DNA of 64,000 bases from Alkalihalobacillus sp. LMS6 (GCF_024362765.1 NZ_CP093302.1:3533564-3597563); one strand, 5' to 3'; shown: positions 53,234 to 62,535, counted from the stretch's first letter. Numbers and translations: made by a program. Notes: a model not told the origin generated them from the sequence alone.

Positions 53234-53334
53234 GGCAGTATGAGTGGTTTTGTATGAATTGTCAAACTACTTTGTTTAGAGTCTTTTTTAGTGGTATGAT
53301 TTAAGTAAGTTAAGTTAAAGGGGCGTAGTCAGAC

Positions 53335-53613
53335 ATGACAAAAACAGATTCGACCAGACACGTTACGATTATGACATATTCGGCTTTCATTATTGGTTTG
53401 ATCTGCTTGTTCATCACGTTACGAGCTGGTATCACAGGCTATTTTTATAACGAATACGTTCTTCTTATGCTCATTTTATTCGGTACGACGCTTTCCATTT
53501 ATTCACTCATGAAATCAACTAAAAAGGTTATACCAACCCTGTCTCTCCTCTTTTCACTATCACTTCCACTTTCCTTTATTTTTATTGTTATTTTTTTTGA
53601 CTTTGCTCCTTAA
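53335..53613 (+). CDS. Small three-helix membrane protein, unknown
   Basis: The product has 92 residues with three hydrophobic segments (about 12-30, 38-58, 66-90) and a basic loop (MKSTKKVIP). It ends FFDFAP. No family is recognised. The ribosome binding site is AAAGGGGCG, rather far from the ATG. A terminator follows at 53662. Confidence 0.55.
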   Translation: MTKTDSTRHVTIMTYSAFIIGLICLFITLRAGITGYFYNEYVLLMLILFGTTLSIYSLMKSTKKVIPTLSLLFSLSLPLSFIFIVIFFDFAP

Positions 53614-53661
53614 CGAGTTTTCTTCTATATGAAAATGTCTATCTAATGTTTTTACTCGTGA

Positions 53662-53694
53662 GCTTTCCTTTTTAATAAGGGAAGCTAATTTTTA
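53662..53694 (+). terminator. Intrinsic terminator before the second sugar ABC operon
   Basis: AGCTTTCCTT (53662-53671) pairs with AAGGGAAGCT (53678-53687), with one G-T pair, followed by AATTTTT. Confidence 0.82.
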
Positions 53695-53846
53695 CCACCT
53701 TCCCTATTCTTTTCACCCATTTTCCTCAACCTCTGAATAGCAGGAATGATTTTTGCATAATGTACAGGAAACCATGCAGGATTTTCTACAATCATCAAGA
53801 AGCATTCATGAAAACGCTTTCTAAAATGTCTCATGGAGGGATTGTG

Positions 53847-55178
53847 ATGAAAAAAAGGATTCAAGCAGTCTTACTCGTCCCTATTGTCGCAAGTGTTTCT
53901 TTGCTAGCTAGTTGTGCTGATGAAGAGTCCTCTGGTGCAAACGATGAAGTCGTCTTAACATGGCTTGTGCGCAGTGATCCAAACTTAATTGAATGGGAAC
54001 ACCGCGTTATCGACGCCTTTGAGGAAGAAAATCCAGGTATTCGTGTTCAGCTACAGACGATTCCTCAAGGAGAAATTGATCAAAAGCTACAAACGATGAT
54101 CGCAGGTGGCAACGTACCTGATGTGTGGTCGCCAAACTGGGCTGACTCTGGCTTTGGTAGTTACTATGCGATGGGTGCCTTAAAAGATTTAAGTCCTTTT
54201 CTTGAAGAAGAGCCTGACGTGTTAGATGGCATTGATGACACATTGACCGATGTGTATGAGATGGAAGACGGGGTTTATGGAATTCCGATTCTTTCGATGG
54301 GCTCTTTTCTTTACTACAATCGTGATCTCTTTGATGAAGCAGGTGTTCCTTATCCGCCTACTGATTGGAATGATGAAAGCTGGAATTATGATGCGATGAT
54401 TGACGCTGCTCAAGCGATTACGCAAAACGACCTTCCTCCAACCCAGCGTGTCTATGGTGTATTAGATGAAGATTCACCGAATAAAAACGCGTGGGCATTT
54501 GGTGGGGATTTCTTTGCTGATGAAGACTATGAAACCGGAACTTTATCAGAACCTGTTGTGACCGAAGACCCTCGAAATCGAGAGGCGATTCAACAGCGTT
54601 CAGATTTAATTAATATTCATGAAGTCATGCCTCCACAAAGTGAAATTGCCGCACTCCAGCAATTGAGTGATCCGTTCCTTAGTGGCCGTGTTGGGATGGT
54701 GATGAAAGGTGGATGGGGCACGAAACAATATGCAGCTACCGAGCTAAACTGGGGATTGGCCGCGTATCCTTATACGAACGAAGACCGCCAGATTTCGCTA
54801 TACGTAGACCCTTGGTCGATTAGTGAAGGCAGCAAGCATCCTGAAGAAGCATGGGAATTTCTAAAATTCCTTCTCGATCCTGATAAAGCGGCAAAATGGA
54901 TGGTCGAAATGACGTTAGAAAGTCCCGCCAACTCTGATTTAAAAGAGATATGGTTCGAACTCATTTCTGAGCGTACCGGCATTCCTATTGAAGACCTGCG
55001 CATTGCGGAAGAAGGAGCACTACAATATGGTCGCCCGACTGACAATCACCTTATTTCAAATTTTGCTCCTGTCTTAAAGCATCAAAACATGACGATCAAT
55101 TCGATTTACGATCGACGAAAAACGGTCGATGACGGTATGCGTGAACTTCAAGAAACTATTACGTCACTTACCTATTAA
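53847..55178 (+). CDS. Sugar ABC importer, solute-binding lipoprotein
   Basis: The start is the ATG at 53847, six bases after TGGAGGG; longer readings have no site. The product has 443 residues. Signal peptide and lipobox LASC (Cys22) are clear. It belongs to the type-1 extracellular solute-binding family: VVLTWLVRSDPNLIEWEHRVIDAFEEENPGIRV, IPQGEIDQKLQTMIAGGNVPDVW, GVPILSM-like GIPILSMGSFLYYNRDLFDEAGVPYPP, and SGRVGMVMKGGWGTKQY. Likely ligand is an oligosaccharide. The GH2 gene diverges from it, suggesting beta-linked sugars. Confidence 0.87.
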   Translation: MKKRIQAVLLVPIVASVSLLASCADEESSGANDEVVLTWLVRSDPNLIEWEHRVIDAFEEENPGIRVQLQTIPQGEIDQKLQTMIAGGNVPDVWSPNWADSGFGSYYAMGALKDLSPFLEEEPDVLDGIDDTLTDVYEMEDGVYGIPILSMGSFLYYNRDLFDEAGVPYPPTDWNDESWNYDAMIDAAQAITQNDLPPTQRVYGVLDEDSPNKNAWAFGGDFFADEDYETGTLSEPVVTEDPRNREAIQQRSDLINIHEVMPPQSEIAALQQLSDPFLSGRVGMVMKGGWGTKQYAATELNWGLAAYPYTNEDRQISLYVDPWSISEGSKHPEEAWEFLKFLLDPDKAAKWMVEMTLESPANSDLKEIWFELISERTGIPIEDLRIAEEGALQYGRPTDNHLISNFAPVLKHQNMTINSIYDRRKTVDDGMRELQETITSLTY

Positions 55179-55199
55179 CAGGACGGGAGGGAAAATTCT

Positions 55200-56135
55200 A
55201 TGGAAACAAACACATCGCCAAATCGAAGTCGAAAACCACTCAAACGTACGCCAATTGGGGCTAAACGTGAGGAAAAATACTTCTGGCTGTTCATTTCTCC
55301 ATGGATACTTGGCTTTACAGTCTTTATTGCGGGGCCCATGATTGCTTCCCTTTATTTTAGCTTTACGGACTATGCCATCATGGGAGAAGCGTCATTTGTC
55401 GGCTTCCAAAACTTTATGAATCTCTTTTCTGACCCTCTGTTCTATCGATCGTTATTTGTGACAACCGCGTACGCAGCCTTAGCTGTTCCGTTTACGATTA
55501 TCTTGGCCATTGCTCTTGCTCTATTGCTTAATGCAAAAATAAAGGGGCAAGCGTTTTTCCGCACATTCTTTTATGCGCCTTCGATCATTTCTGGCGTCTC
55601 GGTGGCATTTCTCTGGATGTGGATTTTAAATCCGCAATTTGGGATCGTCAATTCTTTTTTATATGAAGTGTTTGGTATTACAGGTCCTGGTTGGTTTACA
55701 GACCCTTATACGGTAATTCCATCCTTTGTGCTTATGCAGCTTACAGCAGTGGGAAGTACGATGATTATTTTCTTAGCAAGCTTGCAACAGTTGCCGAAAG
55801 AACTTTATGAAGCCGCAGCCATTGACGGTGCGAGTGCATGGCGTCGGTTCCGAAATATTACCATTCCGCTTATCTCGCCGATTATTCTTTTCAATGTCAT
55901 CATCTCCATTATTGCATCCTTTCAAATCTTCACCCAAGCGTATGTCATTACGGATGGTGGGCCTGACTGGATGAGTTACTTCTATGTGTACTACTTATTT
56001 GAAACAGCATTTTTCCAAAATCGCATGGGCTACGCTTCTGCACAAGCATGGATTTTGTTTATCCTTATCTTTGTTCTTACGTTCTTAGCGCTATATGTTT
56101 CCCGTAGAAACGTTCATTACGAATACGACAAATAA
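55200..56135 (+). CDS. Sugar ABC importer, permease 1
   Basis: The product has 311 residues and six helices. The EAA loop is LPKELYEAAAIDGASAWRRFRNITIPLISPI. The N-terminal 25 residues are basic and cytoplasmic; FWLFISPWILGFTVFIAGPMIASLYFSFTDY opens helix 1 as in UgpA/LacF-type permeases. AGGACGGGAGGG precedes the ATG. It lies 21 bases after the binding-protein gene. Confidence 0.88.
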   Translation: METNTSPNRSRKPLKRTPIGAKREEKYFWLFISPWILGFTVFIAGPMIASLYFSFTDYAIMGEASFVGFQNFMNLFSDPLFYRSLFVTTAYAALAVPFTIILAIALALLLNAKIKGQAFFRTFFYAPSIISGVSVAFLWMWILNPQFGIVNSFLYEVFGITGPGWFTDPYTVIPSFVLMQLTAVGSTMIIFLASLQQLPKELYEAAAIDGASAWRRFRNITIPLISPIILFNVIISIIASFQIFTQAYVITDGGPDWMSYFYVYYLFETAFFQNRMGYASAQAWILFILIFVLTFLALYVSRRNVHYEYDK

Positions 56136-56153
56136 TCCAAGGAGGTCAAGCGG

Positions 56154-57020
56154 ATGAAACATTTGTTTAACAAAACCCATTACGCTCCTGGCGAGTTATC
56201 CAAGGGCGGAAAAATCCTGACGTACGCTGGTTTACTTGCTTGTCTATCTTTGTTTTTATTTCCTGTCGTATGGATGGTGTTTACATCGGTTAAAACTCTT
56301 GATGAGATTGTCACGAATCCACTCTCTTTTTTTCCTGATACCTGGAATTGGTCCAACTATCTTGAGGTCTTCCAGAACCACCCGTTTGCCACGTACCTCT
56401 GGAATACATCTTGGTATACCGTTGTGACCGTAGTCGGCACCGTCTTTTTCTCAGCAATGATTGCGTTTGGCTTTGCTCGCTTTCGCGCTAGAGGGCAAAC
56501 CTTTTTGTTCGCAATCGTGTTAAGTACAATGATGCTTCCTCAGCAAGTCGTGATGATACCACAATATTTGCTGTTCAACTCCATTGGCTGGGTGGACTCC
56601 TATTTACCACTAACCGTACCTGCCATTGCAGGGAGCGCCTTTTTAATCTTCTTATTGCGGCAATTTTATCTCGGCTTACCAAAGGAACTAGATGAAGCCG
56701 TAACCATTGATGGTGGTGGCTATCTCACGATTTTCTTCCGGATTATCCTGCCGCTTTCCTTACCAGCAATGGCAACAGCGGCGATTATTGAGTTTATGTT
56801 CCGCTGGAATGATTTAATGGGACCGCTGATTTACTTAAATTCTCAAGAGCTTTATCCGCTGTCATTAGGTTTAGCAAACTTCACAGCTGCATATGCTGCG
56901 ACACCTTGGCAATTGCTTATGGCTGCATCGGTGATGGCTGTACTGCCACCACTCATCCTGTTCTTTTTTGCACAAAAATATTTTATTCAAGGGGTTGTGA
57001 TCTCAGGCACAAAAGGCTAG
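56154..57020 (+). CDS. Sugar ABC importer, permease 2
   Basis: The product has 288 residues and six helices. The EAA loop is LPKELDEAVTIDGGGYLTIFFRIILPLSLPA. NTSWYTVVTVVGTVFFSAMIAFGFARFRARG is the usual UgpE/LacG-type block. AAGGAGGTC precedes the ATG. There is no ATPase gene downstream; a terminator follows at once. Confidence 0.88.
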   Translation: MKHLFNKTHYAPGELSKGGKILTYAGLLACLSLFLFPVVWMVFTSVKTLDEIVTNPLSFFPDTWNWSNYLEVFQNHPFATYLWNTSWYTVVTVVGTVFFSAMIAFGFARFRARGQTFLFAIVLSTMMLPQQVVMIPQYLLFNSIGWVDSYLPLTVPAIAGSAFLIFLLRQFYLGLPKELDEAVTIDGGGYLTIFFRIILPLSLPAMATAAIIEFMFRWNDLMGPLIYLNSQELYPLSLGLANFTAAYAATPWQLLMAASVMAVLPPLILFFFAQKYFIQGVVISGTKG

Positions 57021-57031
57021 ACACATGGGTA

Positions 57032-57066
57032 ACAGACAGATTCTTACGAGAGTCTGTCTTTTTTCT
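57032..57066 (+). terminator. Intrinsic terminator after the second sugar ABC operon
   Basis: AGACAGA (57034-57040) pairs with TCTGTCT (57053-57059), with a partly paired loop, followed by six T. Confidence 0.85.
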
Positions 57067-57134
57067 TTGCATCGGCATGACAGCTTTTCCGACTGAATAG
57101 GTTGTAGAAACGACAGTTCGGAGAGAGGGATTTC

Positions 57135-59015
57135 ATGAAAATTGATGAAGCAATCGAACGGTTGGTAACGAAGCTTCAAGAAGATCAGCAGGAAGATGGC
57201 TCGTGGCAGTATCCGTTTGAAGCAGGAACTTTTACAGATGCCTATATGGTCATTTTGTTGCGAACGTTAGAGCAGGATGATGAGACACTCATTCAAGCGT
57301 TGGTGAACCGGATGCTACGCTTACAAGAGGAAAATGGTGCTTGGAAGCTTGTCCAAGATGAAGAAAGCGGAAATCTGACAACGACAGTCGAGTGCTATTA
57401 TGCCATTTTGTATTCAGGCTATGTCAAAAAAGAGGATCCGCGTATGAAACGCGCGAAAACATTTATTTTAAAAAACGGCGGCCTTGAACAAACGACGTTG
57501 TTAACAAAATTTGTCCTTTTGTTAACAGGGCAATATCGTTGGCCATCCTTTTTTCCTGTACCCATTGAATTGATCCTTTTACCGATCGCCTTTCCTTTTA
57601 ACTTGTTTAGCATGTCTGTTTACGGACGCGCTCATATGGTTCCGCTTCTTGTCGCAGCAGATAAGAAGCTGGAAGTGAAAACGGCGAGAAGTCCAGACTT
57701 ATCGGACTTACATGGACATTCGAGACATGACCCTTTTTTAGAATGGGCAGAAGCGGACGATTCACGTAAACTACACGGAACCATTCATTATTTAGTGAAA
57801 AAAGTAACGGACCTTCCTGAACATTTACATCAACTCGCGATCAGTCGCGCAAAGCAGTATATGATGAGCGCCGTTGAGGAAGATGGGACGCTTTTCAGTT
57901 ACTTCACCTCTACCATGTTCATGATTTTCGCCTTGCTTGCCCTTGGGCATTCCAAGAAAGATCCCCTTATTCAAAAAGCTGTAAACGGGCTTAACTCGTT
58001 TCAAACAACGGTTAATGGGCACCCTCACATTCAGTTTACAACGGCATCTATTTGGAATACGTCTTTAATTAGTTATGCCCTTCAAGAAGCGAACCTGAAG
58101 CCAGAAGACCCAACAATTAAAAAAGCGACTGAATACTTACTCGATAAACAGCATTACAAATACGGGGATTGGGTCGTTCACAATCCTGCTGTTAAACCCG
58201 GTGGCTGGGGGTTTTCAACGATCAATACGATACAGCCTGATCTTGATGATACGACCTCCTCCCTTCGCGCCTTAACAGCATCTGCGTTAAACGATAAGGA
58301 CATACGTGAAGCGTGGAAACGAGGAACCACTTGGACATCTTCTATGCAAAATAAAGATGGTGGTTGGGCTGCTTTTGAAAAAAATACAGACAGTCGCTTG
58401 CTTGCCTTACTTCCGATCGAAGAAAGTAAAGGCATTTTAACGGACCCTAGCACACCTGATTTAACGGGCAGAACAATGGAGTTTCTTGGGAACTTCGCGC
58501 ACATGAAGAACAATCACTCGATTCTTAAAGATGGCGCACGTTGGCTAAAAAAGAATCAGCAGAAAGACGGGTCTTGGGAAGGACAATGGGGCGTTAACTA
58601 TATTTATGGTACATGGGCTGCATTAACGGCTCTTGATGCAGCAGACGTCTCTTCTAAACAATCGACCATAGTAAAAGCGGTTAAGTGGCTAAAATCAATC
58701 CAGCATGATGATGGCGGCTGGGGAGAGTCTTGCTTAAGCGATCGCCACAAGCACTACAAATCTCTTGCGGCAAGTACCCTTACGCAAACGGCTTGGGCAG
58801 TAGATGGCCTTATTGCGGTCTCTGACTTTCCTGATAAATCCATTCGTGACGGCATCCGCTATTTACTTGCTCATATTGAAAAACACCCGTGGACAGAGGA
58901 TTATCCTGTCGGAAAGGGATTAGCCGACAGAATTTATTTTCACTACCATAGTTACCGTCACTTCTACCCATTGCTTGCATTAGCCCACTACCGTAAAAAG
59001 TTTAAGAATGTGTAG
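57135..59015 (+). CDS. sqhC: Squalene-hopene/sporulenol-type terpene cyclase
   Basis: The product has 626 residues, the length of Bacillus SqhC. The acid motif DXDD is at 369-372 (QPDLDDT). Several QW repeats are visible: QEDGSWQYP, QEENGAWKL, NKDGGWAAFE, QQKDGSWEGQWG and QHDDGGWGE. An N-terminal hydrophobic plateau (about 140-163) would dip into the membrane. In Bacillus subtilis SqhC cyclises tetraprenyl-beta-curcumene to sporulenol in spores, and Bacillus megaterium has a related onoceroid cyclase. The exact substrate cannot be settled here. It is monocistronic, with AGAGAGGG before the ATG. Confidence 0.9.
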   Translation: MKIDEAIERLVTKLQEDQQEDGSWQYPFEAGTFTDAYMVILLRTLEQDDETLIQALVNRMLRLQEENGAWKLVQDEESGNLTTTVECYYAILYSGYVKKEDPRMKRAKTFILKNGGLEQTTLLTKFVLLLTGQYRWPSFFPVPIELILLPIAFPFNLFSMSVYGRAHMVPLLVAADKKLEVKTARSPDLSDLHGHSRHDPFLEWAEADDSRKLHGTIHYLVKKVTDLPEHLHQLAISRAKQYMMSAVEEDGTLFSYFTSTMFMIFALLALGHSKKDPLIQKAVNGLNSFQTTVNGHPHIQFTTASIWNTSLISYALQEANLKPEDPTIKKATEYLLDKQHYKYGDWVVHNPAVKPGGWGFSTINTIQPDLDDTTSSLRALTASALNDKDIREAWKRGTTWTSSMQNKDGGWAAFEKNTDSRLLALLPIEESKGILTDPSTPDLTGRTMEFLGNFAHMKNNHSILKDGARWLKKNQQKDGSWEGQWGVNYIYGTWAALTALDAADVSSKQSTIVKAVKWLKSIQHDDGGWGESCLSDRHKHYKSLAASTLTQTAWAVDGLIAVSDFPDKSIRDGIRYLLAHIEKHPWTEDYPVGKGLADRIYFHYHSYRHFYPLLALAHYRKKFKNV

Positions 59016-59050
59016 GGAAACATCGACCTCATTTTTAACACTTGCTACAC

Positions 59051-59076
59051 AAAGCTACCGTTTTGGTAGCTTTTTA
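59051..59076. terminator. Terminator shared by the cyclase and GGCT-like genes
   Basis: AAAGCTACC (59051-59059) pairs with GGTAGCTTT (59065-59073), followed by T. It overlaps the stop codon of the convergent gene. Confidence 0.85.
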
Positions 59077-59462
59077 TTTTCTTTTACGTAAGTAATCCAG
59101 TCGCCTGATTCAATCGGGTTAAAGATCTGCTGAAAAAAATCAGTTGCAATATAACCGTACGCTTGGACAACTTCGTCCTGATGTACGACGTCCATGACAA
59201 CTCGCTCGTACTCATTCCCTTCTTGGCGACCTTCTTCGTATCCTTCTAATCGATCAATGGCTTTTAACTTATCTGCTGAAACGTTATAGAGCTCCCCTTG
59301 AATAAACTGCCCTTTCCTCTTTCGAGCAATTGGATAGTCATAAGGCGTAGCATGCAGTTCTCCTTCTACCGCACAACCCATCCCAATACATTCTGCACCT
59401 TTTAAGAAACCAGCGTTTGAACCACCTTTTCGCAGCGTGCCGTATACAAATAAGTTCACCAT
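59055..59462 (-). CDS. Gamma-glutamylcyclotransferase/AIG2-fold protein
   Basis: The product has 135 residues. The GGCT signature FVYGTLRKGGSNAGFL is at the N-terminus, followed by GELYNVSADKLKAIDRLEGYEEG with the conserved acidic residue and AYGYIATDFF. In Bacillus such proteins (YtfP/YkqA group) may cyclise gamma-glutamyl amines. The substrate is not known. AAGAAAGGTGGG precedes the ATG. Confidence 0.85.
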   Translation of the reverse strand: MVNLFVYGTLRKGGSNAGFLKGAECIGMGCAVEGELHATPYDYPIARKRKGQFIQGELYNVSADKLKAIDRLEGYEEGRQEGNEYERVVMDVVHQDEVVQAYGYIATDFFQQIFNPIESGDWITYVKENKKLPKR

Positions 59463-59541
59463 GAATAATGCCCACCTTTCTTAACAAGGATTCTTCCATT
59501 CATCCTAGTGGATTTAAAGTCGTTTCACAACAGAATATGTA

Positions 59542-61050
59542 TCACATTGAGGCATTTGAATTTGTGTCTTGTCTCTTTTTAAACAACCTCAAGATGAGTG
59601 GGTAGCTTAAGGAAAGCAACGTCAAAAAAAACAGCGTTGTTGCGATTGGTGAAGCAAAGAAAATGGCCTGCGGACTTTCATAGATGATGGATGCTCGACG
59701 CATATTCTGTTCCATTTCTCCACCTATAATTAAAGCAAGGATGAGAGGAGCAACCGGATAGTCTAATACACGCATAAACAACCCCACTAAGCCAGCAATA
59801 ATAAGTAAGTAAAAGTCTATCGTGCTATAACCAAGTGTATATGCACCTATAAAGGAGAGAACGAGCACAATCGGATACAAAACATTAGCAGGTGTGCGTA
59901 AAACTTTTATTAACATCCCTACCATTAAAATGTTAATCATTACTAATAGTATGTTGCCAATGAACATACTGTTGATAAGGGTCCATACAAGATCAGGGCT
60001 GTTTTCAAATAGTAATGGCCCAGGCGTTATGCCAATCATCACCAAAGCTCCGAGCATGACAGCTGTTGTACCAGAACCAGGTATTCCCATAGTAAGCATG
60101 GGAATAAGTGAACCAACTGCGGCGGAACTATTTGCCGACTCTGGGGCTACGAGCCCTTCCACAGCTCCCTTACCGAACTCATTCTTCCTTTTTGATAGTT
60201 GTTTTTCTGTGCTGTATGCAAGCAAGGAAGAGATTGTTCCTCCAGAACCTGGTAACACACCTAAGAAAAAGCCAAGTGGTCCACTTCGAAAAATTGGCCC
60301 CATTGATCGCTTCCATTGTTCTTTTGTGAACCACTTACTTCCAATATGTTGATTACTCGGTTGCTGTCCCTTTTTCTTCGGGAACATATTATATAAGACT
60401 TCACCTAGCGCGTAGATCCCAATGATAATAACAATAAAGTTAATGCCATCGGTAAAATGAGGAACACCAAATGTAAAGCGATGCACACCTGATTGTAAAT
60501 CAATTCCTATTGTGCTAATTGCAAGGCCAGCAAACATTGCCACGAACCCTTTTATCATCTTTCCTGTTGAAAGGGCTACGACAGCGGATAATGTAAATAA
60601 AAAAAGCATCAAATATTCGGCTGGACCAAAATTTAAAGCAAACTGAGCAAGAGGAATTGCAAGAAAGATGAACCCAAAGATGGCCATAATTCCACCGAAT
60701 AGAGAAGCCATTGCTGCAATCGACATAGCCTGACCAGCTTGGCCTTTTAAAGTCATCGGATAACCATCAAACGTAGCCGCAATGGATGAACCATCTCCTG
60801 GAGTGTTAATTAATATAGAACTTCTTGAACCACCAAAAAGAGCGCCATAATAAATGGATGACATGAGAATGAGTGCACTAACCGGATTCACTCCAAAAGT
60901 AAGCGGTATAAGAACGGCTACACCAGTTGCAGGTCCTAGCCCAGGTAGAATTCCCACAATTGTTCCTAACAAGGCGCCAAAAAGAAGCCACACCATATTC
61001 ATCGGTTCGAGTGCAGTAAAGAAACCATCTATGACAATTGACCAATCCAT
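59542..61050 (-). CDS. tctA: Tripartite tricarboxylate transporter large permease, TctA-type
   Basis: The start is the ATG at 61050-61048, after TTTGGAGGG; a longer reading would start inside tctB. The product has 502 residues and about 12 helices. TctA hallmarks: LFGALLGTIVGILPGLGPATGVAVLIPLTFG, ILINTPGDGSSIAATFDGYPMTLKGQAGQA and IPGSGTTAVMLGALVMIGITPGPLLF. With TctB and the binding protein it imports citrate-like carboxylates using an ion gradient. Last gene of tctCBA. Confidence 0.92.
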   Translation of the reverse strand: MDWSIVIDGFFTALEPMNMVWLLFGALLGTIVGILPGLGPATGVAVLIPLTFGVNPVSALILMSSIYYGALFGGSRSSILINTPGDGSSIAATFDGYPMTLKGQAGQAMSIAAMASLFGGIMAIFGFIFLAIPLAQFALNFGPAEYLMLFLFTLSAVVALSTGKMIKGFVAMFAGLAISTIGIDLQSGVHRFTFGVPHFTDGINFIVIIIGIYALGEVLYNMFPKKKGQQPSNQHIGSKWFTKEQWKRSMGPIFRSGPLGFFLGVLPGSGGTISSLLAYSTEKQLSKRKNEFGKGAVEGLVAPESANSSAAVGSLIPMLTMGIPGSGTTAVMLGALVMIGITPGPLLFENSPDLVWTLINSMFIGNILLVMINILMVGMLIKVLRTPANVLYPIVLVLSFIGAYTLGYSTIDFYLLIIAGLVGLFMRVLDYPVAPLILALIIGGEMEQNMRRASIIYESPQAIFFASPIATTLFFLTLLSLSYPLILRLFKKRQDTNSNASM

Positions 61051-61054
61051 TCGA

Positions 61055-61519
61055 TTACCCTCCAAACCCTGGCAAACTAATTTCAAGCAAATAGCTAAAA
61101 ATAAACCACGCACTAATTGAGACAATTCCTGTCACCAGCACGTTCATCACCCATTTCCTTTTCCCATTTAAATAGAAAAGTAGCATAGCTAAGAACAAGA
61201 TTGTCGAGAGCAAGAAGCCTGTATATTCAAACATTAATGTATAGACAACACACATAGTCACGATAACAGCTATCGTTTTAATCGTTGATTTACGGACAAG
61301 CAAGGCTACATCTTCTTCGTATTGATGCTCCTTTTTCTTTACTACTTGAACCAGATCGATCACCGCAAAAAGAAATAGCCCTATGCAGATAGCTATTGGG
61401 AAGTAAAATGGAGCCATTGGATCCCCCAATGTAGCTTGTGGCAACTGTATAATAAGCATGCCATATGCCACACTTAGTACAATAAAGAACAATGGCATTG
61501 TAAACCGCACAACGTGCAT
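61055..61519 (-). CDS. tctB: Tripartite tricarboxylate transporter small permease, TctB-type
   Basis: The product has 154 residues and four helices, with the TctB pattern MPLFFIVLSVAYGMLIIQLP near the start, ATLGDPMAPFYFPIAIC (the typical LG-x-P/A-x-FP motif) and a terminal pair of helices. AGGAGGAG precedes the ATG. It lies four bases before the tctA start and 17 after tctC. Confidence 0.88.
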   Translation of the reverse strand: MHVVRFTMPLFFIVLSVAYGMLIIQLPQATLGDPMAPFYFPIAICIGLFLFAVIDLVQVVKKKEHQYEEDVALLVRKSTIKTIAVIVTMCVVYTLMFEYTGFLLSTILFLAMLLFYLNGKRKWVMNVLVTGIVSISAWFIFSYLLEISLPGFGG

Positions 61520-61536
61520 GATATGTCTCCTCCTTG

Positions 61537-62505
61537 TTATGGCGCTAAGCCTGAATCAATGATAATGTCCTCGAAGAATGTTGCTTGTTCTTCCATAAAA
61601 GCAGCGGTTTGGCGACTATCCATATAAAATGCATCTAAATCATTGTTATCTAGAATCGTATTCCATTCGTCGGTTTCTACCATTGATGCAAGCCAATCAT
61701 CCCACCTATCTACTTCAGCATCACTCATTTCCGCGGGACCCATAATCCCACGCCAATGAGGGAAGACCATTTCGGCACCAAGCTCCGTCCAAGTGGCAAC
61801 TTCAGGAAACGATTCAAGTCTCTCCTCAGAAGTAACTGCAAGAATGTTTACTTCCCCAACGGCATATTGGTCAGCAAAACCTGAGACAGAATTTGTTGCA
61901 ATGTCAATGTGTCCGCCTAAAAGGGCGTTCATAATATCTCCTCCGCTACTGTAAACAAGAAATTGCAGGTCAGTTGGGTCCACACCATACGCCACCGCCG
62001 CTTGAACAAACGCTAAATGATTACCTGATCCTAATGATGGGCTTACACCAATTGTTAATGATGTTGGGTCTTCTTCTAGTTGTCCCATTAATTCTTCACC
62101 ATCGTTAAACGGAGCCTCTGCTCGTGAGGCAACCGCCAGCCATTCTGTCGATAGCATCGCTAATGGTGTAAAATGCTCATAAGATAGTTCACTCTGGCCT
62201 AGTAGATTACTCGTAATTAGTAAACTGGAATTAACTGCTGCATAATGACTGTTCTGCTGATTTAAATACTGCCAACCAACTTCTCCTCCTCCACCAGGTT
62301 TGTTCGAGACTGTGACATTCTCATCTACTTTTCCGTCATCTATAAGCGAACGCTGTATGGAGCGAGCCGTCATATCCCACCCTCCTCCTGGCGTTGCAGG
62401 AGCGATCACTTCTATTGTTTGATTAGGAAACGCTGATTCCGGGTCTTCATTTCCACCGCAACCAACAAGTGCAATCACACTTAGTAAAACTAATCTTTTT
62501 AACAA
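61537..62505 (-). CDS. tctC: Tripartite tricarboxylate transporter solute-binding lipoprotein, TctC-type
   Basis: The start is the TTG at 62505-62503, seven bases after AAAGGGGG; upstream codons run through promoter and cre box and are rejected. The product has 322 residues with lipobox LVGC (Cys16). The Bug/TctC fold is clear: FPNQTIEVIAPATPGGGWDMTARSIQ, NKPGGGGEVGWQYLNQQ, TIGVSPSLGSGNHLAFVQAA and GGDIMNALLGGHIDIATNSVSGF. It captures the substrate outside the cell. First gene of tctCBA. The divergent-by-function CitS/CitT pair lies just upstream on the same strand and probably controls it. Confidence 0.9.
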   Translation of the reverse strand: MLKRLVLLSVIALVGCGGNEDPESAFPNQTIEVIAPATPGGGWDMTARSIQRSLIDDGKVDENVTVSNKPGGGGEVGWQYLNQQNSHYAAVNSSLLITSNLLGQSELSYEHFTPLAMLSTEWLAVASRAEAPFNDGEELMGQLEEDPTSLTIGVSPSLGSGNHLAFVQAAVAYGVDPTDLQFLVYSSGGDIMNALLGGHIDIATNSVSGFADQYAVGEVNILAVTSEERLESFPEVATWTELGAEMVFPHWRGIMGPAEMSDAEVDRWDDWLASMVETDEWNTILDNNDLDAFYMDSRQTAAFMEEQATFFEDIIIDSGLAP

Positions 62506-62521
62506 GTCAAATCCCCCTTTA

Positions 62522-62535
62522 AGTAAACGCTTACA
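62522..62535. promoter_or_regulatory. cre box in the tctCBA leader
   Basis: On the minus strand TGTAAGCGTTTACT matches TGNAANCGNWNNCA at 13 of 14 positions. It lies about 10-20 bases after the expected transcription start and just before the ribosome binding site, where bound CcpA would block elongation. Confidence 0.6.
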
